DNA of 64,000 nt from Bin87 sp965207585 (GCA_965207585.1 CBDBMT010000003.1:806001-870000), one strand, 5' to 3'; positions 51,982 through 61,253 are shown, counted from the stretch's first letter. Notes: generated by a model not told the origin, from the sequence alone. Numbers and translations are program-made.

Positions 51982-52141
51982 CGGTCAGGGTACGGAACCC
52001 CGCGGCGACAATGGGCCCTCTGCAACTGTGCTCCATCGTGTCCCGTCCGGTAGGGGCCGGTCGCCGGCGTCCTGGACGCGCCGGGCCGGTGGCGGCTTCG
52101 CCAAAGGAAGCGCCGGCTGCGATGTGAGGACAGACGACCCC

Positions 52142-52316
52142 GGGGCCACTTTTGTTTTCAAAACTTCGCCGGAACCGTTTCTTTCACCCAAGCGCTCGCA
52201 GAACCGGCCTGGAAACCCTGATTTTTCGCCCTTTCCAAGTTCAAACTGGCCCCGGACTTTCGTTTCCAAAAGTCACGCTAATCTCTGTACGCGGGTATGG
52301 CATCGCAGCGGGCCTG
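52142..52316 (+). repeat. Unknown intergenic repeat, copy B
   Basis: Contains CCGGAACCGTTTCTTTCACC, CGCTCGCAGAACCGG, AAGTTCAAACTGG, CCAAAAGTCACG and TAATCTCTGTACGCGGGTAT in the same order as copies A and C. Confidence 0.7.
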
Positions 52317-52964
52317 ATTTTGCCCATTGCCCATGGGGGCGGCGGCCGGCGTCGTTGCCGATGGAGAACCAGGTCCAAGCCGCCGGAGCTATCATCTCCA
52401 ACTTGGCAATGACAAAATCTCCAAGCTGGAATTGAGCCGCCTCTGATTGGGGGTCCTCTGTTCGTGGCAATTGAATCCGCCCTTCCGGATCAACGACACT
52501 CGGGCGGGATAGCCGAGGTCATCGCGGTCGCTTCCGGTGTTGCCGAACTCCCCGAGGCACGCTTCACGCCTGACGGGCACGACAGCCGGAAATCAGCGGA
52601 AGGATATTCACCCCGTGGAGTCAGCGGCCACCGCGCCCTTTTTGCCCACCACGGCGTCCAGCGGGCCCGGCGGGTGATGACATTTGACATTGAGATTGCG
52701 GGAGCGCGCTCCACCGGGGCGCCGGTATCCGACCGGGCACGACGCTGCCGGTCCGCCTCTACCGGTTCGGTTTCATCCCCGATTACCGGAGAGAGGCGAG
52801 ATGCGCCGGTCAACGGCCGACAACCGCAAGCGCGGGCAGCCATCCACCGGGGTACGGCCGACGTGGCGCGGAACCAAGCCGGCCACGTCATCCGGTAGAG
52901 GGACGATGGCGGCGTTCACCGAGGGAAAGAGGACCGTGCCGCTTGCCGGGACCGGGCTGGGCGT
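52317..52964. other. No supported gene
   Basis: Between repeat copies B and C; open frames on both strands without recognisable products. Confidence 0.4.
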
Positions 52965-53150
52965 GCGCTTCCCAAAAGGGAAATCTGGCCCCAATTTCCG
53001 GAACCGGCCCTCACCCCCAGGTGCTTGCAAAAGCGGCGTTTCGGCCCCAAAACTTCCCTATGATTTGAGTTCAAAAGTGGCCGAAAAATTCCCGAAAGGG
53101 AAGTCGTGCAAACTTCTGTACACGGGTATAGCATCGAATCAGGTCCTGAC
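52965..53150 (+). repeat. Unknown intergenic repeat, copy C
   Basis: Shows TTCCCAAAAGGGAAATCTGG, CCGGAACCGGCCCTCACCCCC, GTGCTTGCAAAAGCGG, GAGTTCAAAAGTGG and AACTTCTGTACACGGGTATA, more diverged than A and B but with the same order and spacing. Confidence 0.65.
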
Positions 53151-53668
53151 GGTGCCCTCGGAGGGTCGATTTCGCGGTGGGATGTGGTCCTGGCGGCGCT
53201 ACGCCCGGCGCGTGGTGGAAAGCGCCGATGGGAAGCCGGCATGGTTGGAGCGCCAGGTCCGAGCCGTAATGGCGATAGCCTTGGCCGCGGGGAGGAACCT
53301 GGCGCCGTCCCGACCGTCTCACCCAGGTCATTGCTGATGAAGGACGAGGCCTCCCCGTCCACGCCGACGAAGAACGCGAAGGCAAGGAGGTCGTCGGCAG
53401 GCTGTGGAGTGGAAATGAATGATTGAGAGGCGGACGAAGCAGACATTCGGCCGGGTGCGGGCCGAAAACGGGAGGCGCCCACGAGGGCCGGTGGTGAGCG
53501 GTTGACAGGGCCACGCGGAAGGCGCAGTATCTTGGTAAGACGCGCTAACAATGGGCGTTGGACTGTACCCGCCGGACGCGCTATCCGCCACTCCCCAGGC
53601 CGTCGTTCTGGTGATGTGTGCGGTTACGAGGAGCAAAGTCCGGGCGGTCAGCAGTTGAGGAGACTGGC
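53151..53668. other. No supported gene; leader of the fusion gene
   Basis: Open frames on both strands lack motifs. The last 60 bases hold the ribosome site for the gene at 53669. Confidence 0.4.
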
Positions 53669-55729
53669 ATGAGATTGCAGGATACGAAAGCCGGCGCGAC
53701 TCTAGGATTCGACCTGGACGACGGTACCGGGCTGCGGGTGGCCCGGGCCCGGTTCGAGGCGGAAACCAGGTTCTCCTGGTCGATGTTCGACGGATACGAC
53801 CGTATCCGCATCCTGACCTACTCGGCGGGAGTGGGCGCGATAGTCAGGCTGCTTGACCAGCACGAGTTCGAGGACTTTGAGTGCGTGTTCGGATGCGAGA
53901 GCACGCTGCGCACCCTCAAGGACATCATGGCCTTCCAGCAGGTGGCGATCGGCGACGCCCGGTCCGCGATCCGAGGTCTGCCGGACCAGCGACACGCTTT
54001 CATCCTGAGCCGCGTGAGGGAGGGACAGGCGCGATTTCGGGTGCTGCGGAAACAGGTAGCCCACGCCAAGCTGTACCTGCTGGAGAACACGCGGTCGGGA
54101 AGGAGGCGGGTTCTGATCGGCTCGGCGAACCTGTCGGAGACGGCGTTCGGGGGAGTGCAATCGGAAACCCTGGTGTGCTTTGACGAGGACGAGCGGGCCT
54201 GGGATCACTACCTGGGCATGTACCGGACCGTCCGGGACCAGGCCTCCGACGAGATACCGTTGCCGCCGGAGCGGGTGTTGCAGGGGGAGATAGAACTTCA
54301 CGAGGTGCCCGTCCTGAACCCAGAGGATCACGCAACCCTGGTGATCGATACGGCGGAAGGGGAGACCCCGGAGGGCAACGTCGTTCACATCACCGTTCCG
54401 ACGCAGATCGAGCGCATCGAGCGGATGAAGTCTGCGATCCCGCCGGTGGTGTCCAACCTAATGCCGCCGGCGCGCCACGGGAAGCAGCGGGTGGATCGGG
54501 AGCTGAGGCAGCGGATAATCAAGGAGTACAGCCGCATCCGGGTGGTGCAAACCGAGGAAGAGGCGGACCACCGGGAAATGTCCATCGACCGTGAGGCCAA
54601 GACGGTCTCCCTTTTCGGCGAGGAGTTCTCCCTGGAAGCGGACGCGGAGGCGGCGCGGCGGGACGCCCGGCTGCTGGTGGACTTCTTCGGCAACTACGAG
54701 GGCACCTTTGAGGGCGGCATGGGCGTAGAGCGGTTGCAGCGCGATTACTTCATCCTGTGGTCGTGGCTGTACTTCTCGCCGCTGATGTGCGACATGCGGA
54801 CCCTGGCGGGACACGACGGGGACATCTTCCGGTTTCCATCCTTCGCCATAGTGTACGGCAAGCCGTCGTGCGGCAAGTCCAGCCTGATCGACACGCTGAT
54901 GACGTCCATGTTCGGGAAGGCCCACAACGTGGACAAGCGGGAGTTCACCAAGAGCCGGCTCCGGGACATCCAGCGCGCCTACAAGCGGTTCCCGGCGGTG
55001 TTCGACGACATCGGGAGGGCGGCGATCCGCAACCATGGGGAGGACGTGATCAAGGACGAGCTGCCGCCGCTGGTGGCGGAGCATCCGTGTTTCGTGTTGT
55101 CGATGAACCAGGAGCTCAAGGCCTTCACCGACCAGGTCGTGAAGCGCAGCCTGATGATCTACACCACCACGGCGCTGCCGTCGTACAAGGAGAGCCTGCG
55201 CCACGACCTGCACCTGAAGATACAGGAGGTGCGCCGGGACCTGAGCACCCACCTGTACCGGGAGTACCTGAAGCGGGTCCTGGCGGCCCTGGACGAAAAC
55301 CCCAAGCCCGAGGACTGGCTGGAGTTTTCGTCCTCGGTTCTCTCGGGTCTCATCGCCGACCTGCTGGGGGAGAGCCCGCCCCGGTGGTGCGCGCCCATCC
55401 GGTGGAACGATTACGCGGACAAGCGCCACGAGAGGGTGAAGGCCCAGATTGATCACCTGCTGCGGCCGGCCACGCGGATGAAGAAGGAGGGCAACCAGCC
55501 CACGGGCTGGATACTGGAGGGCGACCGGGTGATTGTGGTGGAACAGACGGACACCTTCGGCAGGAGGGAGTTCGACTGGGACAACGTGCCGTCCACCCTG
55601 ATTGACGACAACGCCAGCGTGGGCGGGAGGACGGTGCTGAACCGGGCTGAGCTGGAAGAGTTCCTAGGCAGGAACCTGGGCGGGCGACGCAGCGGCCTGT
55701 TGGGCCGGCTGATGGGCGGAACCCGATGA
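53669..55729 (+). CDS. Fusion of a phospholipase D-like nuclease domain and an SF3-like AAA+ ATPase
   Basis: 686 residues, two recognisable parts. Residues about 25-200 are a PLD-like nuclease: HAKLYLL (His132, Lys134) followed by RRRVLIGSANLSETAFGG, the HxK...GSxN half-motif, so it would dimerise to form an active site. Residues about 340-520 are a P-loop ATPase: YGKPSCGKSSLI (Gly397-Ser404), VFDDIGRA with acidic Walker B pair Asp446-Asp447, CFVLSMNQEL with polar Asn480 like SF3 motif C, and VVKRSLMIY with Arg493 as candidate finger. The C-terminal 170 residues are helical. ATG 53669 has GAGGAG eight bases upstream; a GTG 17 codons earlier is less likely. A replication, transfer or defence role is possible; no established name known to me. 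Confidence 0.8.
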   Translation: MRLQDTKAGATLGFDLDDGTGLRVARARFEAETRFSWSMFDGYDRIRILTYSAGVGAIVRLLDQHEFEDFECVFGCESTLRTLKDIMAFQQVAIGDARSAIRGLPDQRHAFILSRVREGQARFRVLRKQVAHAKLYLLENTRSGRRRVLIGSANLSETAFGGVQSETLVCFDEDERAWDHYLGMYRTVRDQASDEIPLPPERVLQGEIELHEVPVLNPEDHATLVIDTAEGETPEGNVVHITVPTQIERIERMKSAIPPVVSNLMPPARHGKQRVDRELRQRIIKEYSRIRVVQTEEEADHREMSIDREAKTVSLFGEEFSLEADAEAARRDARLLVDFFGNYEGTFEGGMGVERLQRDYFILWSWLYFSPLMCDMRTLAGHDGDIFRFPSFAIVYGKPSCGKSSLIDTLMTSMFGKAHNVDKREFTKSRLRDIQRAYKRFPAVFDDIGRAAIRNHGEDVIKDELPPLVAEHPCFVLSMNQELKAFTDQVVKRSLMIYTTTALPSYKESLRHDLHLKIQEVRRDLSTHLYREYLKRVLAALDENPKPEDWLEFSSSVLSGLIADLLGESPPRWCAPIRWNDYADKRHERVKAQIDHLLRPATRMKKEGNQPTGWILEGDRVIVVEQTDTFGRREFDWDNVPSTLIDDNASVGGRTVLNRAELEEFLGRNLGGRRSGLLGRLMGGTR

Positions 55730-55864
55730 GGCGTGCCTGTGAATGTCGCTCAGAAGTCAGACACGCCTGCTGGCGCTATCTGGGCGCCGCACCGCCGGGA
55801 TTGTCGAAGGCTAGGACGCGCGGGACGCGGGAAAGCGATTGATGACCGGGGACAAGGAGGGATC

Positions 55865-56122
55865 ATGCCGAGAACCACGAAAACCATCACCTTTTCGTTG
55901 CCGCCGGAGATGGCGGAGCGGGTGGATGCCGCCATGGCGGGGCAGGGGAAGTCCCGCAGCGAGTTCCTGCGGGAGGCGGTGCTGCGCTACATCGAGGAGT
56001 GCGAGTGGCGGCAGCTGCTCCGGTACGGTGAGGAGCGGGCCCGGGAGCGGGGCGTCGGCCCCGAGGACGTGGCTGACCTGGTGGAAGAATACCGGGCCGA
56101 GGTGGGCCAGGCCCAGGCATGA
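55865..56122 (+). CDS. Ribbon-helix-helix (CopG/RHH) antitoxin-like protein
   Basis: 85 residues. TKTITFSLPPEMAERVDAAM...KSRSEFLREAVLRYIEE is a textbook ribbon-helix-helix N-terminal domain that binds operator DNA as a dimer, followed by an acidic C-terminal helix for toxin binding. ATG 55865 has AAGGAGG directly upstream; the frame continues upstream without support. It overlaps the PIN toxin gene as ATGA. The pair is a VapBC-like type II toxin-antitoxin module within the mobile region. Confidence 0.88.
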   Translation: MPRTTKTITFSLPPEMAERVDAAMAGQGKSRSEFLREAVLRYIEECEWRQLLRYGEERARERGVGPEDVADLVEEYRAEVGQAQA

Positions 56123-56529
56123 GGGTAGTGCTGGACACCAACGTGATCGTCTCGGCCCTGAACTTCCCCGGCAACGAGAGGATGTTGTTGGAGTTGGCCC
56201 TGCGGGGCAGGTTCCAGTTCTTCCTGTCGCTCTTCATCCTGGAAGAGGTAGCGGGGGTGCTGACGCGCAAGTTCGGCTGGGACGAGGAACGCACGGCCCG
56301 GGCCATCCGGGTCATTGAGAACGCCGCCATCGTGATTGAGCCGCCGAGATTGGAGGAAATGATTGAGGGCGGCCACGCGGACAACCGGGTGCTGGAGTGC
56401 GCGGTGGCGGCCAATGCCGACTACCTGGTGACCGGCGACCGGCGACATCTGCTGCCCCTGGAAGAACACCGGGGCACGAGGATTGTCAACGCCCCGCGCT
56501 TCCTGTCTGCGCTGGGGCAGGTCCGGTAG
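56119..56529 (+). CDS. PIN-domain toxin (putative RNase) of the RHH pair
   Basis: 136 residues. PIN fold: MRVVLDTNVIVSALNF (Asp6), FILEEVAGVLTRKFG with a conserved Glu, GHADNRVLECAVAANADYLVTGDRRHLLPL with two further acidic positions. This is the PF13470-type PIN subgroup. It would cleave RNA unless bound by the RHH antitoxin. Translational coupling through a four-base overlap with the antitoxin gene. It ends 117 bp before the recombinase gene. Confidence 0.88.
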   Translation: MRVVLDTNVIVSALNFPGNERMLLELALRGRFQFFLSLFILEEVAGVLTRKFGWDEERTARAIRVIENAAIVIEPPRLEEMIEGGHADNRVLECAVAANADYLVTGDRRHLLPLEEHRGTRIVNAPRFLSALGQVR

Positions 56530-56595
56530 ATGGCAGAACGGCCGGCGATTGTTGACAGCCGCTCCTTGACAGATACGGCTAGGATGCTTCATGAT

Positions 56596-56615
56596 ACTGG
56601 GTAAGACTGGGTAAG
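56596..56615 (+). repeat. Tandem 10-bp direct repeat before the recombinase gene
   Basis: ACTGGGTAAG occurs twice without a gap, 31 bases before ATG 56647 and close to two TTGACA boxes (56552, 56566). It could be an operator for autoregulation. Confidence 0.7.
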
Positions 56616-56646
56616 TATCGACAGAGCAAACGAAAAGGAGCCGCAC

Positions 56647-58233
56647 ATGGAAAGAAAGCGCGATTTCCAGCCCCTGACCCCGGCGGCCCTGTACGCCCGT
56701 GTCTCCAGCGACAGACAGGACGTGGACCTCTCCGTCGCCGCACAGCTTCGGGCCCTCAGAGACTACGCCAGGAACAACGGCTACTCCGTGGCCCGGGAGT
56801 ACGTGGACGAGGCCGAGAGCGGCAGAATCGCCGACCGGCCCCAGTTCCGGGAGATGATCGACGAGGGCAGCAGGCCAAGGGCCCCTTTCCAGGTGATATT
56901 GGTCTGGAAGTTCAGCCGCTTCACCCGCAAGCGGGAGCACGCCGTGGCCTTCAAGGCCCAGCTGCGGCGCAAGGGCATCCGCGTGGTGTCCATCACCGAG
57001 CAGGCCGAGGACAACGCCACCGGCCGGCTGCTGGAGGGCATCATCGAGTCGGTGGACGAATATTACAGCGAGAATCTTGGGCAAGAAGTGACGCGGGGAA
57101 TGCGGGAGGCGGCGTCCCGTGGTTTCTTCCTGGGTTCCAAGGCCCCCTTCGGCTACACCCGCGTCAAGGTCAGCGACGGGGTGAAGGACCGCCCCACCCT
57201 GGAGGTTGACCCGGCTACGGCTCCTGTGGTGAAGGAGATATTCGAGAGTTCCCGCCGGGGCAACGGGCTGGCGGAAATCTGCAAGGAGCTGAACGGCAGG
57301 GGCATCACCAACCGGGGAAGGCGCTGGCAGAAGAACGTCATCCACTACCTTTTGACCAACGAAGCCTACACGGGGACCGCGGTGTGGGGAGTGAAGAGCA
57401 AGGACGAGAAGGCGGGGGAGCCGGTGCGGGTGGAAAACGCCTGGCCCGCCCTGGTTTCCAGGGACCTGTTCGAAGCGGTGCAGCAGGGACTCCACCAGCG
57501 GGCGCCCACGGTGCAGCGGCCCGGACGGGTAGGTAGCCAGTACCTGCTGAGCGGGTTGCTCAAGTGCGGGGTGTGCGGCAAGTCCTACTCGGCCCAGGGA
57601 GCCAAGAGCGGCCAGTTCGCCTACTACGTCTGCTCCAGCCTGTTCCGCGAGGGGGCCGGAGCCTGCACCGCCCGCTACCTGAACGCCAGCAAGGTGGAGG
57701 ACCTGGTGATCGAGAAGGTCAGGGAGCGGATTCTCACCGAGGAGACCATCACCGAGCTGGTGACCCTGGTGGCCGAGGAGATCGACAACCTGGCCGGTGA
57801 GGTCAGTGGCAGGCTGACCGCCATCACCGCCGAGCTTAGCGACGTGGAGACCCGGTTGGAGAACCTCTACCAGGCGTTGGAGACCCGGCAGTTGCCCATC
57901 GAGGCGCTGTCGCCCCGCATCCTGTCCCTGAAGAGCCGCCAGGACCAGCTTACGGCGGCGCGTGAGGAGGCCGAGTTCCAGTTGGAGCAGCGGCGGGCGG
58001 AGTTGCCCACGTCAAAGGAGATCAAGGGGTACGTGGCGGACTTCCGCGCGCTCTTCCAGGACGGCACTTTCCCGGAGCGGAAGGCCCTGATTCGCAACTT
58101 CGTGCAGGGCATCGAGATCGTGGAGGACGAGGCGGTCCTGACGTATACCATCCCCATGCCGCAGGACGGGGTGACGTCGGAGTCGGCCTCGGTTCTTGAT
58201 TTTGTCCAGTCCGGCCCACCATTTTGCGCATGA
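56647..58233 (+). CDS. Large serine recombinase (site-specific integrase)
   Basis: 528 residues. Resolvase catalytic domain with YARVSSDRQ (nucleophile Ser20), WKFSRFTRKR and the E-helix; a recombinase domain, GFFLGSKAPFGYTRVKV to NVIHYLLTNEAYTGTAVWG; a zinc ribbon, LKCGVCGKSY...YYVCSS...ACTARYL; then a long coiled coil typical of phage-type large serine integrases. The C terminus VLDFVQSGPPF reads into the presumed attachment site. ATG 56647 follows AAGGAG by about seven bases. It should catalyse integration of the element; the same terminal sequence, inverted, abuts tRNA-Ala at 28421. Complete by all visible motifs. Confidence 0.92.
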   Translation: MERKRDFQPLTPAALYARVSSDRQDVDLSVAAQLRALRDYARNNGYSVAREYVDEAESGRIADRPQFREMIDEGSRPRAPFQVILVWKFSRFTRKREHAVAFKAQLRRKGIRVVSITEQAEDNATGRLLEGIIESVDEYYSENLGQEVTRGMREAASRGFFLGSKAPFGYTRVKVSDGVKDRPTLEVDPATAPVVKEIFESSRRGNGLAEICKELNGRGITNRGRRWQKNVIHYLLTNEAYTGTAVWGVKSKDEKAGEPVRVENAWPALVSRDLFEAVQQGLHQRAPTVQRPGRVGSQYLLSGLLKCGVCGKSYSAQGAKSGQFAYYVCSSLFREGAGACTARYLNASKVEDLVIEKVRERILTEETITELVTLVAEEIDNLAGEVSGRLTAITAELSDVETRLENLYQALETRQLPIEALSPRILSLKSRQDQLTAAREEAEFQLEQRRAELPTSKEIKGYVADFRALFQDGTFPERKALIRNFVQGIEIVEDEAVLTYTIPMPQDGVTSESASVLDFVQSGPPFCA

Positions 58234-58338
58234 TTTCGCCCTCGCGCCAGGAACATTGGAAATGACTGGCCAACAGTTATTGCGTGAGCCACACAAAGTA
58301 TCCGTAATACTGTATAGGAAATCCAGCAAAGTGAGTAT

Positions 58339-59679
58339 TCACCGAGTGGGACCGCCTTGCCACAATACGTGAGAACCTGTTTTTATGTCGGTGGTTCCTT
58401 GTTCGATCTCAGGCGGGCAATCAACCTCAGCAATCGCTCGGTCGAGTTGAGATTGAGTCACCCACGTGTACGTTTCGGTGGAGGCAATTCTCGTCAAGTC
58501 TCCGACCGGATATTCCATGCGACGCCGGCCTTTTCCCAAGCTGGCTCCGGTGAAATCGGCCCCAGCGAGTTCGGCCCCTACCAAGTTCGCTCCGTTCAAC
58601 GTGGCAAACCTGAGGTTGGCAACCTCCAGATCTGCGTTGTGCCAAATGGCACCCTCCAAGTCCGCTCCCTCGAAAATGGCCTCGGTTGCCCGAGTACTAT
58701 TAAGCCTCGCCAGCCTGCAAACGGCATCTTTGAAGAAAGCAATATCCAAATTGGCACCTTCCAAGTCGGCGCCCTCCAGCTGAGCTTCCTGAAAGTCAGC
58801 CTCTTCCAAGTTGGCACGTGCGAGGTTCGCGTGCGTCAGATCTGCCCGAATTAGTCTGCATTGACGGAGGTCGGCGCCCTCGAGATCCGCTCCGTGCAGG
58901 TTCGCTCCATTTAGGGTGAACCGACTGAAGTTTGCCCTGCCTAGGTTCGCTCCATGCAGGTCCGCAGTGAACCCGTTCTCTTCCTCTATGCGGAATTGGT
59001 TCAAAGTGCGGAACCCGATCGCTGACAATGCCTCTTGAACGTCCTCGCGCATACGTGGCGGCATCACCTCGCCATCAATTTCCATCGGCTGATCTAGGTC
59101 TGGATCCTTGGTTGGGTTTCTGACAAAAGCACATAACAGGCGCATGATTTCAACGTGATAAAGCTCAGGATGCTCCTTGGCCAACTTTTGGAGTGCATAT
59201 ATCCCCCCCAAACGTACTGCTAGCACCGAATTGCCCAGCATTTCCGCTCCGCGTTGGTAACGACCGTTTAGGAAATCGTTGTGCGCGGTAGTAGCTTGGC
59301 TTTGAGCAGCTTCCACTTGTCCCATTGCCGCATCAGCTTGGCTTTGAGCAACTCCCACTTGTGCTAGTGCCGCACTAACTTGCCGTTGGGCTGCGGCCGT
59401 TTGATTCTCCGCAACCCAAGAGCGCCAGAACGCGAACACTAAGGCGACCAAGCCTCCGATGATTAGAGCCACGTTGCGGAGCGTTTCACCGTTGGAGGCA
59501 ACGGCGGACCGAGATCCCTCGGTTTGGCCTTTGGGCTCGGGGGCGGTAGAGATGAGCCAATCCCAATTCAGGATGGCTACACATCCGAGAACCACAACCA
59601 AGAAGGCTAACGAGGCAACGATGACGCTAAACCTAAACCAACCGGTTTCGTACCAATATCTTTGGATCATTTCGCTCAT
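58339..59679 (-). CDS. Membrane-anchored pentapeptide-repeat protein
   Basis: 446 residues. Two membrane helices (about 17-38, FSVIVASLAFLVVVLGCVAIL, and 70-86, ALIIGGLVALVFAFW) precede a Gln/Ala-rich coiled coil, a helical domain with LAVRLGGIYALQKLAKEHPELYH, and about 30 pentapeptide repeats A(D/N)LxX, for example ADLHGANLGRANFSRFTLNGA and LEGADLEGANL. The repeats form a right-handed quadrilateral helix. The RLGGIYAL and pentapeptide layout is that of KAP/DUF-type bacterial pentapeptide membrane proteins of unknown role, possibly DNA mimics or scaffolds. Separated by 15 bp from the methyltransferase gene upstream, so probably one operon. Confidence 0.8.
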   Translation of the reverse strand: MSEMIQRYWYETGWFRFSVIVASLAFLVVVLGCVAILNWDWLISTAPEPKGQTEGSRSAVASNGETLRNVALIIGGLVALVFAFWRSWVAENQTAAAQRQVSAALAQVGVAQSQADAAMGQVEAAQSQATTAHNDFLNGRYQRGAEMLGNSVLAVRLGGIYALQKLAKEHPELYHVEIMRLLCAFVRNPTKDPDLDQPMEIDGEVMPPRMREDVQEALSAIGFRTLNQFRIEEENGFTADLHGANLGRANFSRFTLNGANLHGADLEGADLRQCRLIRADLTHANLARANLEEADFQEAQLEGADLEGANLDIAFFKDAVCRLARLNSTRATEAIFEGADLEGAIWHNADLEVANLRFATLNGANLVGAELAGADFTGASLGKGRRRMEYPVGDLTRIASTETYTWVTQSQLDRAIAEVDCPPEIEQGTTDIKTGSHVLWQGGPTR

Positions 59680-59694
59680 GGCTGTGCACTCAGG

Positions 59695-61188
59695 CTACGC
59701 CGCTATCCCCAACTCGCGCAGCCGAGCCACCAGGTACTCTTGCGGGCGGTCGCCCTTGACGCTGTTGCAGTGTCCGCACAGCAGTTGCAGGTTTTCGATG
59801 TGGTCGGTGCCGCCGCGGCTCTCCGGAATGATGTGGTCGATGGTGAGATTGCGGAAGGGGAACTCGCTGCGGCAGCCGTTGCACCGGCCTTCCTGCTGGC
59901 CGAAGAGGACATGCTTGTTCTGGCGGTATGGCACCGGCGCGTCGATGTCGGTGCGCCGGGGGATGTCGGTGCGGGCGGTGACCAGTCGGTTGTGGAACAG
60001 CTCGCCCATGGTCTGCTGCAAGCGCATGTTGACCAGCTCGACGGCCTTGGGCGAGATGTCGATCCCGATCCAGCGGCGGCCCAGGTTCTCGGCGGCGACG
60101 CACGCGGTAGCGCAACCGCAGAAGGGGTCCAACACGACGTCGCCCTCGTTGGATGATGCCTTGACGATGCGTTCGAGGAGCGCGAGCGGCTTCTGCGTGG
60201 GGTAGCCGGTGCGTTCTCGCTTATCCCGGGGCGGTATCCAGCGTACGTCTTCGTCGATGCCGTCGTCGGTGCCATGGAGGGAGCCTTTCGTGTACGGCTG
60301 ATATGCCCAAATATCCTGAAGGAGTTGACCGGGGCTGAGGTCAAGATACTGCCTATAAGTGGGCAGGCTCTGTCCTGTGCTGTCCGGAAGGTCAATCAAA
60401 CCCAAGTCATAGAGAGCGTCCAACTTTTCATGTTGCGGTAGACTCGGGTCTATCCCGAAAGCTAATACCAACTCTCGCGGAACAGCCCAATGCCGCCCGT
60501 ATGGGGTTGGGTCATACCCGCGCCATGGCTCTCCGCTCTTTCCGTTCCGGGTTCCTGACCCATGGATTGAATTTGTCCAGTATTGTCCATTTTCGTCTTG
60601 TCGTTTGAAATAGGTTTCCACATGGCCCTTCAGGTACGGCGTGTATATGGCTCTATGCTTGTACTCGCTGGACCTTGCGTAGAACAGAATGTCGTCGTGG
60701 ATCGGGCCGAAACGGTCGGCAGCGTTGTGAGCACCAGTCCTTCGCCAGATAATCTCGTTTCTGAAGTTCCCAGCTCCAAAAATTGAGTCCATCAGTAGTT
60801 TCAGGTAGTGGTGGGCTGTAGGGTCGCAATGCAGGTAGATGCTGCCCGAATCCTTCAGCACCCGGCGCATCTCCAGCAATCTAACTGCCATCATGCACAG
60901 GTAGGACTGCATCCCTTTCCCGTGGGTCAGGCCGGCCGCCTGTAGTACCTGGTACATGGCCGGCTGCTCGTCGGCGATCAGGCCCATCCAGGCCACGTCC
61001 AGGTCCGACAGCGTCCAAGTGTCCTTGAAGGCAGCTCCCGCCGCGGCGCTGCCCACCGGCGCAGCAAAGTTCTGGTTGGAGTTGAAGGGCGGGTCCAGGT
61101 AGATGAGGTCAACCGATGCGGAGTTGAGGCCGCGCAGAATTTCAAGGTTGTCCCCGGTCCAGATGGTGCGGTCGGCGAAGTTGGTCAT
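59695..61188 (-). CDS. DNA methyltransferase (beta class) fused to an HNH endonuclease domain
   Basis: 497 residues. N-terminal adenine/N4-cytosine methyltransferase with permuted beta-class order: YLDPPF (motif IV, residues 31-36) comes early, SAM-binding VLDPFCGCATACVAA (motif I) late, with GYPTQKP between. The last 70 residues are an HNH nuclease: RCNGCRSEF, then LTIDHIIPESRGG, then LQLLCGHCNSVKG, giving the two CxxC zinc knuckles and the IDH catalytic His. A methylase and HNH nuclease in one chain could be a self-contained type II-like R-M enzyme. ATG 61188 has no strong ribosome site. Recognition sequence unknown. Confidence 0.88.
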   Translation of the reverse strand: MTNFADRTIWTGDNLEILRGLNSASVDLIYLDPPFNSNQNFAAPVGSAAAGAAFKDTWTLSDLDVAWMGLIADEQPAMYQVLQAAGLTHGKGMQSYLCMMAVRLLEMRRVLKDSGSIYLHCDPTAHHYLKLLMDSIFGAGNFRNEIIWRRTGAHNAADRFGPIHDDILFYARSSEYKHRAIYTPYLKGHVETYFKRQDENGQYWTNSIHGSGTRNGKSGEPWRGYDPTPYGRHWAVPRELVLAFGIDPSLPQHEKLDALYDLGLIDLPDSTGQSLPTYRQYLDLSPGQLLQDIWAYQPYTKGSLHGTDDGIDEDVRWIPPRDKRERTGYPTQKPLALLERIVKASSNEGDVVLDPFCGCATACVAAENLGRRWIGIDISPKAVELVNMRLQQTMGELFHNRLVTARTDIPRRTDIDAPVPYRQNKHVLFGQQEGRCNGCRSEFPFRNLTIDHIIPESRGGTDHIENLQLLCGHCNSVKGDRPQEYLVARLRELGIAA

Positions 61189-61253
61189 CGTTCACACTCG
61201 ATAGGTCGAGTCTAGCGATGGCGCTGTTCATTAGCAACTTGGCCGATCAGGTT

